Source: Ignavibacteriales bacterium (GTDB lineage Bacteria > Bacteroidota > Ignavibacteria > Ignavibacteriales > Ignavibacteriaceae). From it: 64,000 nt of DNA. Below are positions 45,559 through 55,541 of the stretch, one piece after another; within the stretch, counting starts at the first letter, position 1; every line of letters begins with the position of its first letter. A program made the translations under genes and the position numbers. Location: assembly GCA_016709765.1 (NCBI GenBank), contig JADJMD010000008.1, positions 372,001 to 436,000 on the forward strand, written 5' to 3'. The notes beneath the pieces were generated by a model. That model searched no databases. It was not told where the DNA came from and saw only the letters and a list, made by a program, of their open reading frames with translations.

Positions 45559-46314
45559 TTAAGATTTTCTATTCTTTTTTATTTCCATAATCTTCAACTG
45601 AACTTGAAGTTTAGTAACCATATGCATATACGATATGATTATTCCATGAATTCCATCTAAAAAACCTCTTCGAATAATAAAATGATGTAAAAAATAAAAA
45701 GCCGGACTGATTAAAAGTGTAAATAAGTTAACAGTTTTCTTATCAACTTTTTCATTTGCTTCGAGCGTGGAGTAGTTATTAATCTTTGTAAAAGCATCAT
45801 TTAAATTTTTATAAGAATAATGTGCAAAACTATTTTTGAGGTTAGCTAAACTTCCATTAACAATAAACTTTTCGTGAACCATTCTTTCTGATAATTTAGC
45901 TTCAGATTTTTTAAATAATCTTAACTGCATATCATTGCCCCAGCCACAGCCACGAATCAATTTGTCTAAAAAATAATTATCTCTTTTAATGTAATAACCA
46001 CTATATAGGTTTAAATCGAGTCCTAGGATTTCCTTCGAAAGTTCTTCAGATACGCGTTCATCAGCATCAATACTTAATACCCAATCATTTGTTGCCAAAG
46101 ATAATGCATAAGTTTTTTGTGATGAATATCCGCTCCATTTTCTAATAAACACTTTATCTGTAAAATCTTTTGCAATTTCAACAGTTTTATCTGTGCTTTC
46201 AGAATCAACAACAATTATTTCATCTGCCCATTGCACACTTTTTAAGCAATCTTTAATATTATTTTCTTCATTACCTGTAATAATGATCGCAGATATTTTA
46301 TTTTGTGTGTACAT
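45559..46314 (-). CDS. Glycosyltransferase family 2 (WaaE/KdtX-like)
   Basis: A 251-residue GT-A enzyme with 'ISAIIITGNEENNIKDCLKS', 'VQWADEIIVVDSESTDKTVEIAKDF' and 'WVLSIDADERVSEEL', the characteristic WaaE/KdtX pattern. 'RMVHEKFIVNGSLANLKNSFAHYSYKN' follows. Relatives add glucose to the LPS inner core. A hydrophobic tail may contact the membrane. The start is 56 nt from the divergent GT4 gene, so a shared promoter region lies there. Confidence 0.87.
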   Translation of the reverse strand: MYTQNKISAIIITGNEENNIKDCLKSVQWADEIIVVDSESTDKTVEIAKDFTDKVFIRKWSGYSSQKTYALSLATNDWVLSIDADERVSEELSKEILGLDLNLYSGYYIKRDNYFLDKLIRGCGWGNDMQLRLFKKSEAKLSERMVHEKFIVNGSLANLKNSFAHYSYKNLNDAFTKINNYSTLEANEKVDKKTVNLFTLLISPAFYFLHHFIIRRGFLDGIHGIIISYMHMVTKLQVQLKIMEIKKNRKS

Positions 46315-46370
46315 AAATTTTGATTTATTCTATTGTTGTTTCAAATTTAATAAAATTAAGAGTAAAACAT

Positions 46371-47507
46371 TTGAAAAATAAACGAATATGTTTGGTAACA
46401 TCAGGTCATCCACCTTTTGATGAACGAATATTCTGGAAATTTGGCAAGTCTGTAAAGGATGCTGGATATTCAGTTTCAATCTTCTGTTCCACTCAACAAA
46501 TTGATAAAACCATTGATGGAATTGTAATTAAAGGTTTTGATGGTATATCGTATTTGAAAAAACAAAAGATAAATGAGTTTTATAATTATTTGAATCAATT
46601 CAAACCCGATTTAGTTGTTTGTTCAGAAATGCTTCCTGTTTTTGCTGCATTAAAGTTTAAAAAACAAAATCCGACCATTAAAATCATTCTTGATATCACC
46701 GAATGGTTTCCGGAAAATGTTGCTTTTAAGTTTAAGGGAATCCAGCGGTTGATAAAATATTTTCAATTGATTATTCCATATATATACATTCTACAAAAAG
46801 TGGATCATCTAATAATTGGAGAAGTTTCTAAAAAGAAACGATATGATTTTCTTGCTGCATCAAAACCTAAAACTATAATTGGGTATTATCCGATTGTTAA
46901 ATTCTATAATTATAAAAAGCCTGATTTATCAAAAGATGAAATTGTTTTTGGATATGCCGGCGTTATCACTTATGAACGCGGAATTGTAAATCTTTTAGAT
47001 GCTTCAATTGCAATTGCAAATAAATATCCGCAAAAGAAAATTAAACTTTTACTTTTTGGGAAATTCACATTTCAAAATGAGCAAGAAGATTTCAAATCAA
47101 GAATTTCTTCAGCAAATAATATTGATGTTGAAATTGCTGACTGGACAGATTATGATAAAATGAGTGCGGTTATTGAGAGAATGGATATTTGTTTTGATTT
47201 ACGTGAAAGAAATTTTATTTACAGTAATTCCCTTCCGATAAAATTATTTGAATACATGGCTTGCGGTAAACCATTTATTTTTTCTGAAATAAATCCTATA
47301 AAAAATGAGCTTGATTTTCAAAATTTCGGTCAGTTAGTTAATCCAAAGAATGAATTAGAGATTGTTAAAGCTATAGAAAAATATTTAACTAATCCGGAAT
47401 TACTGAATCGACATTCTTTGAGCGCAAGAAAATTAATTGAAGGAAATATAAACTGGGAAAATGAATCGAAGAAGTTGATAGAGTTGGTTAACCAGATTTT
47501 AAGTTGA
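46371..47507 (+). CDS. Glycosyltransferase family 4 (GT-B)
   Basis: I chose TTG at 46371, giving 'KNKRICLVTSGHPPFDERIFWK'. The earlier TTG at 46320 would add 17 residues with no homology and run almost into the start of the divergent gene. The GT-B donor half has 'IVFGYAGVITYERGIVNLLDAS', 'KIKLLLFGKF' and 'LPIKLFEYMACGKPFIFSEINPIK', a GT4 pattern with E-x7-like spacing replaced by 'KLFEYMACGKP'. The family is certain enough. The linkage is unknown. Confidence 0.8.
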   Translation: MKNKRICLVTSGHPPFDERIFWKFGKSVKDAGYSVSIFCSTQQIDKTIDGIVIKGFDGISYLKKQKINEFYNYLNQFKPDLVVCSEMLPVFAALKFKKQNPTIKIILDITEWFPENVAFKFKGIQRLIKYFQLIIPYIYILQKVDHLIIGEVSKKKRYDFLAASKPKTIIGYYPIVKFYNYKKPDLSKDEIVFGYAGVITYERGIVNLLDASIAIANKYPQKKIKLLLFGKFTFQNEQEDFKSRISSANNIDVEIADWTDYDKMSAVIERMDICFDLRERNFIYSNSLPIKLFEYMACGKPFIFSEINPIKNELDFQNFGQLVNPKNELEIVKAIEKYLTNPELLNRHSLSARKLIEGNINWENESKKLIELVNQILS

Positions 47508-48581
47508 AATAATTCCTTTTTCACGATAGAGTTTCATTAGATTTTCATTCACACTTTCAAAACTGTGATACTTTTTTACCCAATCAATTCCTTTTTTACC
47601 ATTTTCAATTCTGAGTTTTTCATTATCTGTCAATTCAGTTAATACTTTGTACAATTCATCAAAATTATTAGCAACCATAAACGGATTTTCAGGCAACCAA
47701 TCAGCATACTCTTTTGTCATATTAGTAATAGTTGGAATGCCCATTGCAAGGGTTTCAAGACCAGCTTTGCCGTATCCTGTTCCACCCATTGTTCCTCCAA
47801 CCTGATCAATCGAAATGTCACATTCACTTTTTATTTCAAGAAGCTTTTGTCTTTTAACATTTTCCATCAAAAGAAATTCTATGTTTCTTTCTTTTTTGAT
47901 TTTTTCGATTACAGAAATTATTAGTTCGGTTCCTTTATATTTTCTGTTAGTTGGCGAGTGAACAATTTTTAAAACATCACTTGTTCGTTCTTTCTTTTTA
48001 GGCAGTTCAGAAACATCATAAGGATAGAACAAATACTTTAAATCTTTTTTTAGAGATAAATGATCAAATTCGCTTGTGAGATTTAAATCGGAAATTTCAT
48101 CAAGTTCTTTTATCAGACCACGAATTCTTAAATCACTTCCGTAATAACAGCAGACAATTTTCTTTCCCGCTCTTTTCCATTTTAACGCCTGTCTTGAATC
48201 ACGATAAAAATCTAATCCGCCGTCGTAATGAATAATATCAAAATCATTTAGAGAATATTCTGAAATGGCATTTTCTATTTTTGGCTGGATTAAAAAATCA
48301 TAAAACTTGTAATAAGTTTTTTCAAAAATATTTTTTGATTCAAAATAGTGAGCAGTCGATCTTCCTTCAACTTCAAGCGATTGAACTTTTTGCTTTCTTA
48401 AAATTTTAGCTAATGTTTGATTTGGAAGAGGCAGGTTTAAACAAATATCTTCTTGAAAAACTCTTTCGTTTTTATGCAAAGTTACAATTCGGGATTTATC
48501 GCCACAAGCATTGTGCATCTTATAAAAATCATAAGGCACACCAGCAAAATTTAGTGGAGCGATGTGAAGAATTTTTAGCAT
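47499..48581 (-). CDS. Putative glycosyltransferase (GT4-like)
   Basis: The 360-residue protein starts 'LKILHIAPLNFAGVPYDFYK' and has a GT-B C-terminal half: 'VLKIVHSPTNRKYKGTELII', 'CDISIDQVGGTMGGTGYGKAGLETLAMGIPTITNM' and 'NEKLRIENGKKGIDWVKKYHS'. The 'GLETLAMGIPTI' block is the usual nucleotide-sugar loop. It overlaps the convergent GT4 gene by 9 nt. The donor and acceptor are unknown. Confidence 0.75.
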   Translation of the reverse strand: MLKILHIAPLNFAGVPYDFYKMHNACGDKSRIVTLHKNERVFQEDICLNLPLPNQTLAKILRKQKVQSLEVEGRSTAHYFESKNIFEKTYYKFYDFLIQPKIENAISEYSLNDFDIIHYDGGLDFYRDSRQALKWKRAGKKIVCCYYGSDLRIRGLIKELDEISDLNLTSEFDHLSLKKDLKYLFYPYDVSELPKKKERTSDVLKIVHSPTNRKYKGTELIISVIEKIKKERNIEFLLMENVKRQKLLEIKSECDISIDQVGGTMGGTGYGKAGLETLAMGIPTITNMTKEYADWLPENPFMVANNFDELYKVLTELTDNEKLRIENGKKGIDWVKKYHSFESVNENLMKLYREKGIIST

Positions 48582-48674
48582 TTTAATATTTTATCCGCTA
48601 TTAAAATATTTAAAAGATGATATCTTTTCCTAAAGATGTCATCTTTTGTTCTAGATATGATATAATTCAAATAA

Positions 48675-49646
48675 TTAAATGTCTTTGTAAAATGTATCTC
48701 TAAAAATGCCGCGTGCACCAAAATTTTCCTTAAATCTACCCAAACCCCAATTCGGTTCCATTATCACAGTAAAAATTCCAAAATCTAAAAACTTAAATCC
48801 TTCTGCCTGATATCGTTTCATTATTTCATAAAACAATAAATTAACAGGACGGTATTCCTGGAATTTTTCATCGTGGCTAATGTAAAATGCAAGTACAACA
48901 TTTTTATTTACTGAAAAGTTACAAACGCCTGCAAGCATTTCGTTGTTTAAAAAAGCTCCCCACAATCTAACTTTTAATGGAAAAAGATTTTTTACTTTTT
49001 TTAATTCCTCTAAAGTGTGTGCGGGATTTACACCGTGTCTTAACTTCAAATTCTTTTTTAAGATTTCGTAGTATTCATCAAATCTTTCAGTCTCAACAAT
49101 TTCAACTCCCTTTTTAAGAGCTTTTTTAGTAGCTGTTCTTGCTTCTGCACGATAAGTGTTTAATAATTGATCGGGTTCAAAATCCAACTGAACAACGCTT
49201 GATACTTCTCTTTTTAAATATTGAAATCCATTTCTGACTAAAGCAAAATCAAGATAGTTGGAATATTTTGTTTGATAAATTATCGGAGCCAAAGTTAATT
49301 GTATGCGATCTGCTTTTACAGATTTAGCAAGCTCAAGCATCATATCAACAAGATCGTGAGCTTCTTTAAAATTTAACTCGCTGTTGTAAACAAATCCGCC
49401 GTAAGAAGCGCCCGGATGTGATGATAAAATTTTCTTTCCATTTCTTTCAATTAATGCGGCTGTAAAAATGGAATGAAGTTTTCCATCCTTGGTTACACAG
49501 ATTGATTTATCTTTAAATTTATTTTTATCGTGATAAGCAAGAAATCTTCTTTTGCTGAACATTGTCCCATTGTCTGATTGCTCAACAAATTCATCCCATA
49601 CTTCCGAAGTAATTTTTTTATTATCGAATTGAAAGTAGTCTAACAT
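48675..49646 (-). CDS. FemAB/GNAT-like acyltransferase
   Basis: The 323-residue protein resembles FemAB-type (peptidyltransferase, GNAT-fold) enzymes of polysaccharide loci. It has 'TMFSKRRFLAYHDKNKFKDK', 'SHPGASYGGFVYNSELNFKEA', 'YRAEARTATKKALKKGVEIVE', 'LWGAFLNNEMLAGVCNFSVNK' and the end 'KFLDFGIFTVIMEPNWGLGRFKENFGA'. Such enzymes attach an amino acid or acyl group to a lipid-linked glycan. The substrate is not evident. Confidence 0.75.
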   Translation of the reverse strand: MLDYFQFDNKKITSEVWDEFVEQSDNGTMFSKRRFLAYHDKNKFKDKSICVTKDGKLHSIFTAALIERNGKKILSSHPGASYGGFVYNSELNFKEAHDLVDMMLELAKSVKADRIQLTLAPIIYQTKYSNYLDFALVRNGFQYLKREVSSVVQLDFEPDQLLNTYRAEARTATKKALKKGVEIVETERFDEYYEILKKNLKLRHGVNPAHTLEELKKVKNLFPLKVRLWGAFLNNEMLAGVCNFSVNKNVVLAFYISHDEKFQEYRPVNLLFYEIMKRYQAEGFKFLDFGIFTVIMEPNWGLGRFKENFGARGIFRDTFYKDI

Positions 49647-49717
49647 AATTGTTTCTGTTTAATATGAATTTATTTTAATGGCTTAAAAATAAGATTATGT
49701 GGAAAGATATGAAACAA

Positions 49718-49750
49718 ATAAACCCGGTTTCTGATGGAAATCGGGTTTAT
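49718..49750 (-). terminator. Terminator hairpin after the Asp-box sorting-domain gene
   Basis: ATAAACCCGGTTT and AAATCGGGTTTAT (49718-49730 and 49738-49750) form a 13-bp stem with one G-T pair around loop CTGATGG. On the minus strand a T-rich stretch follows. Confidence 0.7.
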
Positions 49751-49777
49751 AAAAAAAGTATTACTTGTTTATCCGGT

Positions 49778-51295
49778 CTATTTTAGAAGCAGCATTTTCT
49801 TACTTTCAGTATATCCATTTATCTGTAAAGTGTAAATATAAACTCCGCTTGGTAAGTTAGCTGCATTAAACTCAACTGCAAAGTTGCCAGCTACTTTAGT
49901 TTCATTAACAAGGGTTGCAACTTCACTTCCTAAAATATCATAAACTTTTAGGCTAACTAATCCAGCATCTTTAACTGCAAAGTTTATTATTGTGCTTGGG
50001 TTAAATGGATTTGGATAGTTTTGATATAATGCAAAATCCAACGGTTGAGTAATTACTTCAACTTCTGCAGAGTAAGAAAATGTTCCATTAAAATCTATCT
50101 GTTTTAATCTATAGTAAAGTTTATCAGAGTTTAGTTCTGAAATATCATCTTCATAAAAATATGAGGTTGGTTCTGCTTTAGTTCCTTTACCTGTTCTAAA
50201 GCCAATTGTTATCCAATCAGAGTTTTCAAACTTTCTTTGAATCTCAAATCCCTGATTGTTTAACTCTGTTGCTGTTTGCCAATTTATTTGAACTTTGTTA
50301 AGACTATGGGAGGCAATGAAGGAAGTTAGTTCTACCGGAAGCTCACCAGTGAAAACACCAATCCCATTGGTCGTACAAGCATATAAAACACCCTCATCGC
50401 TAAAATAAATTGACTTGATGCCCCCGAGTAATCCTATTAGATTAAGTTTTTGCCAATAATTACCAGCATCTAATGATCGGTAAATCCCATCATAAGTAAA
50501 GCACAGAAGAATGTTTCCTGGGGTAATAATTATTTTTTTGGTATTCTTATTAATTAATCCATTATTAATAATTATAAGAGTATCTCCTTCATTATAGGAT
50601 TTGTAAATACCGGAGGGACTTATATAAGCACCATTATTTTCAGCAGCCAAATACATTGTATCTTGAAAAAAATAAATATTATTAAAATAAACTCCACTAT
50701 TTATTCTTTCCCAATAGGCACCATTATCTGTTGTTCGCCATAATAATTTTAATTCAATTACAATTCCACCTGAAGTATGATAATAGGATGAGAAAAATAT
50801 TGAATTTGAAGAATTTTGAGTTATACCCAATATTCTATCTACACTCTGCATCGAGGCAAATGTACCAAGAGTATCCCAATTGTTACCATTATCCTCAGAT
50901 TTGAGTATATAGTTATACCAATATTTAGCCGCGATCACTATATCATTATTTGAAGAAATATCAAAATTAACAATCAATAAATCTGAATTAGAATTAAAAC
51001 AGTTTAGCCAATTTATTCCATCATCTGAAGATTTATATAATTCGCCTGAGTTAAAGTAGATATTCCCTAAATTATCTTTTTTAATCTTATTAATATTGAG
51101 ATTATTAAAAGTCGAATCCCATGTAGTTCCGTTATCTGTCGAAATATATAATCCAGTATTAGTTGCAGCTAACATTTTTCCAGAAGAAGAAATTATTAAA
51201 TCATTTACATTCGAGGGACTATTAATCATCAGCCACTGAGAAAAGGAAGTTTGGAGAGGAATTAAACTTAAAACCAAAAAAATTAATATATTCAT
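49778..51295 (-). CDS. Secreted Asp-box (BNR/sialidase-like) propeller protein with type IX sorting domain
   Basis: I chose ATG 51295, which has a strong 'AGGGAGGAATTA' before it and gives the signal peptide 'MNILIFLVLSLIPLQTSFSQ'. The upstream codons to 51412 are unlikely. At least five Asp-box motifs (S/T-x-D-x-G-x-x-W) occur, for example 'STDNGTTW', 'SSDDGINW' and 'SEDNGNNW', as in sialidase-like beta-propellers. A fibronectin-like segment ('LTSFIASHSLNKVQINWQTA') and the C-terminal type IX sorting domain ('YQNYPNPFNPSTIINFAV' to 'KKMLLLK') follow. It is 505 residues, exported and surface-attached. The catalytic residues of a sialidase are not evident. Confidence 0.85.
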   Translation of the reverse strand: MNILIFLVLSLIPLQTSFSQWLMINSPSNVNDLIISSSGKMLAATNTGLYISTDNGTTWDSTFNNLNINKIKKDNLGNIYFNSGELYKSSDDGINWLNCFNSNSDLLIVNFDISSNNDIVIAAKYWYNYILKSEDNGNNWDTLGTFASMQSVDRILGITQNSSNSIFFSSYYHTSGGIVIELKLLWRTTDNGAYWERINSGVYFNNIYFFQDTMYLAAENNGAYISPSGIYKSYNEGDTLIIINNGLINKNTKKIIITPGNILLCFTYDGIYRSLDAGNYWQKLNLIGLLGGIKSIYFSDEGVLYACTTNGIGVFTGELPVELTSFIASHSLNKVQINWQTATELNNQGFEIQRKFENSDWITIGFRTGKGTKAEPTSYFYEDDISELNSDKLYYRLKQIDFNGTFSYSAEVEVITQPLDFALYQNYPNPFNPSTIINFAVKDAGLVSLKVYDILGSEVATLVNETKVAGNFAVEFNAANLPSGVYIYTLQINGYTESKKMLLLK

Positions 51296-51370
51296 TAATT
51301 CCTCCCTTAAAACATTTGAAAGAATATTACTTTTCAAAATTTGTAAAAAGTACATTGAAAAGCAACAAAA

Positions 51371-51392
51371 AAGGCACGATTGCTCGTGCCTT
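51371..51392 (-). terminator. Terminator after the metalloprotease gene
   Basis: AAGGCACGA (51371-51379), loop TTGC and TCGTGCCTT (51384-51392) form a perfect 9-bp stem. On the minus strand it is followed by TTTTTTGTTG, a good Rho-independent terminator for the 51465-54008 gene. It lies inside the spurious 5' extension of the next ORF. Confidence 0.85.
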
Positions 51393-51408
51393 GAATTGAA
51401 AAATAACT

Positions 51409-51446
51409 TCACACTTCTTCCCTCGACTACGCTCGGGATGACAGCT
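51409..51446. repeat. REP-like element (CTCGACTACGCTCGGGATGAC type)
   Basis: The sequence 'CCTCGACTACGCTCGGGATGAC' at 51421-51442 is an imperfect palindrome of a dispersed intergenic type often seen in genomes of this group. It sits between the metalloprotease stop and its terminator. Only one copy of this exact form was seen in the window. Confidence 0.5.
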
Positions 51447-51464
51447 CAGTGCAACAAATAAACT

Positions 51465-54008
51465 CTATTTCATCAATATCATTTTTTTTGTAGCAGTAAA
51501 ATTCTTCCCATCTTTTCCAACAGCATTCATTGTGTAATAGTAAATTCCGCTTGAAAGGTTTGAGCCTTCAAAATTTACTTCGTGAACACCACCGGATAAA
51601 TCACTGTTTAGAATTTCACTAACTTTTTGTCCGATTGAATTAAACAAATCAATTCTAACTTTTGAATCAACAGGCAACTGGAATTTAATTGTCGTACTTG
51701 GATTAAATGGATTTGGATGATTTTGATTTAGTACAAATTGTTTTGGTAATCCAACATCAACTAAAACAACATTTAAGTATTCAAATGTTCCATCAAAATC
51801 TGTTTGTTTAAGTCTGTAATAATATTTACCTGATTCAATTTCAGTATCAACATAATTATAATTTGATATTTCAGTTGTAGTTCCCTTACCCTTTACAAAT
51901 GCAATCTGAGTAAAGTTTTCTTCATCTCTGCCGCGTTCAATGGTAAAACCTGAGTTGTTAATTTCTGTAGCAGTCGTCCAATTAAGCACAACACCTGCGT
52001 CAGTGGTTTGAGCAGTAAAAGAAACTAATTCAACCGGCACAGCTTCTTCGATCGTAAAATTAACATTCGAAAGATCAAAGAAAATGTTTCCGACAGCTTC
52101 AACTTTAATTCTTGCTGTTGTTGATGGTGTGTTTGGAATTGTTACAGATTCACTGCCATCGTTTGGAGTACTTGCAACTAAAGTTGTTGGAAAAGTTTGT
52201 CCGCCATCGGTGGAAAGTAGAATTTTAACATTAGCACAATTAACGGGGGCAATATCTGTATTTGACACATTCCAGGTTACAGTTTGTGAAGATTCACCAC
52301 CCCAGGTAACATTTGTATTTGGAGATGTAACCGTAAATGGTCCAGAATTTCCATCAACATTAAACTGCATTTGAGCATAATTAACACCTCCGCCGCCAAG
52401 TTTATTATCTCTTGCTGTTAATCTAAAATTTAAAACTCTTGTATAGGTTGGAAGAATTTCACCTATAACAGTAGTATTGTTTAATAAGTTTAGAAGTCTT
52501 GGAAAATATCTTGTAGGCGATGTTGTTGGATTCCAGCTTCTAAAAATTGGAGCGTTGCCTGAAGGAGTTCCCGGCGCGCCAGCTGGACCTAAATCATACT
52601 CTTCCCAACAATATGTTAACGGATCACTATTTGGATCAGTTGCAGAACCAGTTAGAGCAAATGGTGTACTTTTCGGAATATAAAATCCACCTGTTGGAAC
52701 AGTGACAGTTGGGGCACCATTGCCAGTATTAGTAATTACAGGACAACTATTTCCGCTTCCAAAATTTGTATAAGCAACAATTTCATCAAAGTTAACAACG
52801 TGAAAATATGCATCGCTGTTGTTTTGCAGGTTTTGCGGTGAACAAATTCCTGCATAAGCCATAATTGTAGAACCGCTGCCGGGTTCATAAGCGGTGGAGG
52901 CATTTCTATTCCCACCGCTACAAGAACCGGAACTACCGTTAAAAGAATGATTACCACTGTACTGATGCCCCATTTCGTGAGCAACATAATCGATATCAAA
53001 CGGATCGCCAACTGGTGCACCAGAGCCGGTAACTCCACCGGCTTTTGATCCGTTTATGCATATAACACCAAGATAAGCAACACCGCCGCCGCCAGTGCTA
53101 AATACGTGTCCAATATCATAATTTGCTGAACCAATACGCGCATCAACGGTTGTTTGATTTTGCCCAAGCATTGCGCTGCCGTTTGTATTACTGTATGGAT
53201 CAGTCGAAGCATTTGTAAATATCAAAGTATCATTATTTGCAACAAGTACCATTCTTACTGCAACTTCTTTTTCATAAACTCCGTTAACACGATTGACTGA
53301 AGTAACCACAGCGGCTAGAGCCAATGGCACTGTTCCGCCAAAAAAAGCTGCATATTCACCTGTGCATGCAACTGCTAGTCTGTAAGTTCTTAATTGCGGA
53401 CCGGTTGGAGTAAGCAGCATTGATTCTTTTAGATAGTTTAATTCCTGCTGCCTGTTCTCATCTGAGATAACTTCACATTCAAAAGTCTTTGAAGGATTAG
53501 AAAAATCTTTTGTGTAGTATGAAATAAAGTTTTCAGTATCTCTAAGTGCATAAGGATCGATAAATACATTGCCATTTGGTGATAATATCATTGCGTGAAA
53601 TCCAAGTGGTGTTAAATCAAATCTTACAACTGCATATGGATCATCAATTCCTTTTCCCATATAGGTTTTAATTTCTGGATATTTTGCAGCAAGTCCGGGC
53701 GCCATAATTGGGGATTCAACAATATCAAATCTTTGCATAGTACCATCAGGAATTGGAAGGTAGAGCTTTAAAGATTTTGTTTTTGACGCTTCAGTAAATT
53801 CTAATGGTGCATTTGATAGAAACGATTTCATTCCTTCTACGTCAAGTTTGATCGATCTGAATTGTTGCGGAATAATGTAACGTTCTCCAGCAGTAACAAT
53901 TTGTGAGGCATCAACATCCTGCCAAAGGTTTTGCGAATTTACTTGAGCAAAAATAAACTGTGAAGAAATTAGAAAAGTGAATGTAAGAATCCTGAAAAGA
54001 TTACTCAT
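51465..54008 (-). CDS. Secreted reprolysin-like (M12B) zinc metalloprotease with type IX sorting domain
   Basis: The 847-residue protein has a signal peptide (to 'IFAQ') and a pro-region to about 205. The catalytic domain has the zinc site 'HEMGHQYSGNH' (His344, Glu345, His348, His354) and the Met-turn 'STIMAYAGIC' near 385-392. These are metzincin features. Ig-like and fibronectin-like domains follow, then the C-terminal sorting domain 'LNQNHPNPFNPSTTIKFQL' ending 'ATKKMILMK'. It is exported by Sec and then type IX secretion, and is probably surface-bound or released. The substrate is unknown. Confidence 0.92.
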   Translation of the reverse strand: MSNLFRILTFTFLISSQFIFAQVNSQNLWQDVDASQIVTAGERYIIPQQFRSIKLDVEGMKSFLSNAPLEFTEASKTKSLKLYLPIPDGTMQRFDIVESPIMAPGLAAKYPEIKTYMGKGIDDPYAVVRFDLTPLGFHAMILSPNGNVFIDPYALRDTENFISYYTKDFSNPSKTFECEVISDENRQQELNYLKESMLLTPTGPQLRTYRLAVACTGEYAAFFGGTVPLALAAVVTSVNRVNGVYEKEVAVRMVLVANNDTLIFTNASTDPYSNTNGSAMLGQNQTTVDARIGSANYDIGHVFSTGGGGVAYLGVICINGSKAGGVTGSGAPVGDPFDIDYVAHEMGHQYSGNHSFNGSSGSCSGGNRNASTAYEPGSGSTIMAYAGICSPQNLQNNSDAYFHVVNFDEIVAYTNFGSGNSCPVITNTGNGAPTVTVPTGGFYIPKSTPFALTGSATDPNSDPLTYCWEEYDLGPAGAPGTPSGNAPIFRSWNPTTSPTRYFPRLLNLLNNTTVIGEILPTYTRVLNFRLTARDNKLGGGGVNYAQMQFNVDGNSGPFTVTSPNTNVTWGGESSQTVTWNVSNTDIAPVNCANVKILLSTDGGQTFPTTLVASTPNDGSESVTIPNTPSTTARIKVEAVGNIFFDLSNVNFTIEEAVPVELVSFTAQTTDAGVVLNWTTATEINNSGFTIERGRDEENFTQIAFVKGKGTTTEISNYNYVDTEIESGKYYYRLKQTDFDGTFEYLNVVLVDVGLPKQFVLNQNHPNPFNPSTTIKFQLPVDSKVRIDLFNSIGQKVSEILNSDLSGGVHEVNFEGSNLSSGIYYYTMNAVGKDGKNFTATKKMILMK

Positions 54009-54110
54009 ACTTGCCTCTTAAATGATTATGAAAGTTATTTAAATAATTAGTTATTGATTATCTGATATGAAGCTAAATAATTGTGATAATATTCACAATA
54101 ATCATTCCAT

Positions 54111-55460
54111 TTAATTATAGCCATAAGTAGAGATTAATAGACCATCTTGCCCGTAAGTTTTACTTTTTTGTACGTACCCATTTTGAAAATATTCCTCTTT
54201 CATCATTGAACCATCGTTGTAATATGTTTTTACCCAGCCAATAAGTTTTCCATTTATGTAGTTTTCAATTTTCTCTAAAGCACCGTTTCTATAATAAGTA
54301 TTTCTTTTACCGTCTTTCATTCCGTCTTTAATAGTCTGCTCTGATTCTAAAAGCCCATTTTTAAAATAAGTCTTATAATTACCTTCCAAACGATTGAGCA
54401 CATAATTACCAATGCTTTCTAAATTTCCGTTGGAATGATATGTAAGACAAATACCATTTTTAAGATTGCTATCATAAATAGTTTCCGCTTTTAGGATTCC
54501 ATTTTCATAGTAAGATTTTTCATTTCCTCTTTTAACTCCATCAACATAATCAGACGAAACACTTAACACTCCATTTTCATAGTACTCAAATGATCTACCA
54601 GAAATATTATTTTTTTTAAAATTCCATTCCTCTTTTAGAAATCCGCTTTCATAATATGTTTTCATTGGTCCATCTTTTAAACCATCAACAATATAAGTTT
54701 CTTCAGCTAATCTTCCGGAAGGATAATAATTTTTAACAAGCTCTTCTTTGGATTCAATTTTACCGGTATAATCTAACTTAACACGATTTATAAGTTCATC
54801 ATTTATGTAAGTATCACGTACACGAAGAGTTTTCATTTTATCATAAATTAGAACATCACCTTGTAATTTGTTATCAATAAAAAAAGCTTCAAGTGCTAAT
54901 GATTTATCATCATGAAAAACACGCGATGTTCCATGCTGTTTTCCATCAACAAATTTTCTTTCAACTTCTACATTTCCATTTAAGTAAAAAGTTTTTGAAA
55001 TTCCTTGAAGTACACCATCAATATAATTCCACTCGCCCTGTTTCTCGCCGGTTTTATAATAGGTAAAAGTTGTTCCCTGCAAAACTCCGTTGCTATACTG
55101 TTGTTCAGACCAGAGCTCACCTGTTTCATAGTACCATTTGGATACGCCTTCTTTTTTTCCATAAATGTAATTCCATTCAATACTCACTTTACCATCAGGG
55201 AAATACCAGGTTGAAATACCTTCTTCTCTCCCATTTTCATAATTCCAATCTTTCCACAATTTTCCGTTTGGATAAAATTCTTTATAGTGTCCATCAAGCT
55301 GATCATATAAATAATCACCTTCAGTTTTTATTGTTCCATCGGGATAAAAGGTTTTGCTTACTTTTCTATAAGGATTTTCTTGAGATAAAGAAATTTGATT
55401 TGTGGTAAAGATTATAAGTAAAAGATAAAATATAATTTTAGAAATTGTTCCGAAGTTCAT
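54111..55460 (-). CDS. Exported MORN_2/YwqK-type repeat protein
   Basis: The 449-residue protein has a signal peptide ('IIFYLLLIIFTTNQISLSQ') followed by about eighteen repeats of roughly 20-24 residues. The repeat core is 'G-x-(L/W)-x-x-x-x-x-Y-x-x-G', for example 'YYENGVLSVSSDYVDGVKRG' and 'YHSNGNLESIGNYVLNRLEG'. These are MORN_2 (PF07661) beta-hairpins, annotated in databases as YwqK antitoxin family. No toxin gene is adjacent, so the name should not be taken as function. It is likely an extended periplasmic or outer-surface beta array. Confidence 0.85.
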   Translation of the reverse strand: MNFGTISKIIFYLLLIIFTTNQISLSQENPYRKVSKTFYPDGTIKTEGDYLYDQLDGHYKEFYPNGKLWKDWNYENGREEGISTWYFPDGKVSIEWNYIYGKKEGVSKWYYETGELWSEQQYSNGVLQGTTFTYYKTGEKQGEWNYIDGVLQGISKTFYLNGNVEVERKFVDGKQHGTSRVFHDDKSLALEAFFIDNKLQGDVLIYDKMKTLRVRDTYINDELINRVKLDYTGKIESKEELVKNYYPSGRLAEETYIVDGLKDGPMKTYYESGFLKEEWNFKKNNISGRSFEYYENGVLSVSSDYVDGVKRGNEKSYYENGILKAETIYDSNLKNGICLTYHSNGNLESIGNYVLNRLEGNYKTYFKNGLLESEQTIKDGMKDGKRNTYYRNGALEKIENYINGKLIGWVKTYYNDGSMMKEEYFQNGYVQKSKTYGQDGLLISTYGYN

Positions 55461-55541
55461 TTATTCCTGATAAAAATTTTGAGGCAAAGATAAAGTATTT
55501 TAGTTAAAACTAAACATCAAAAAAATGGTAAGTAAAAATGA

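Noticed and set aside
54111..55460. Toxin-antitoxin system based on the YwqK name
   Set aside because: No toxin-like gene lies on either side, and the protein has a signal peptide, so the label reflects repeat homology only.
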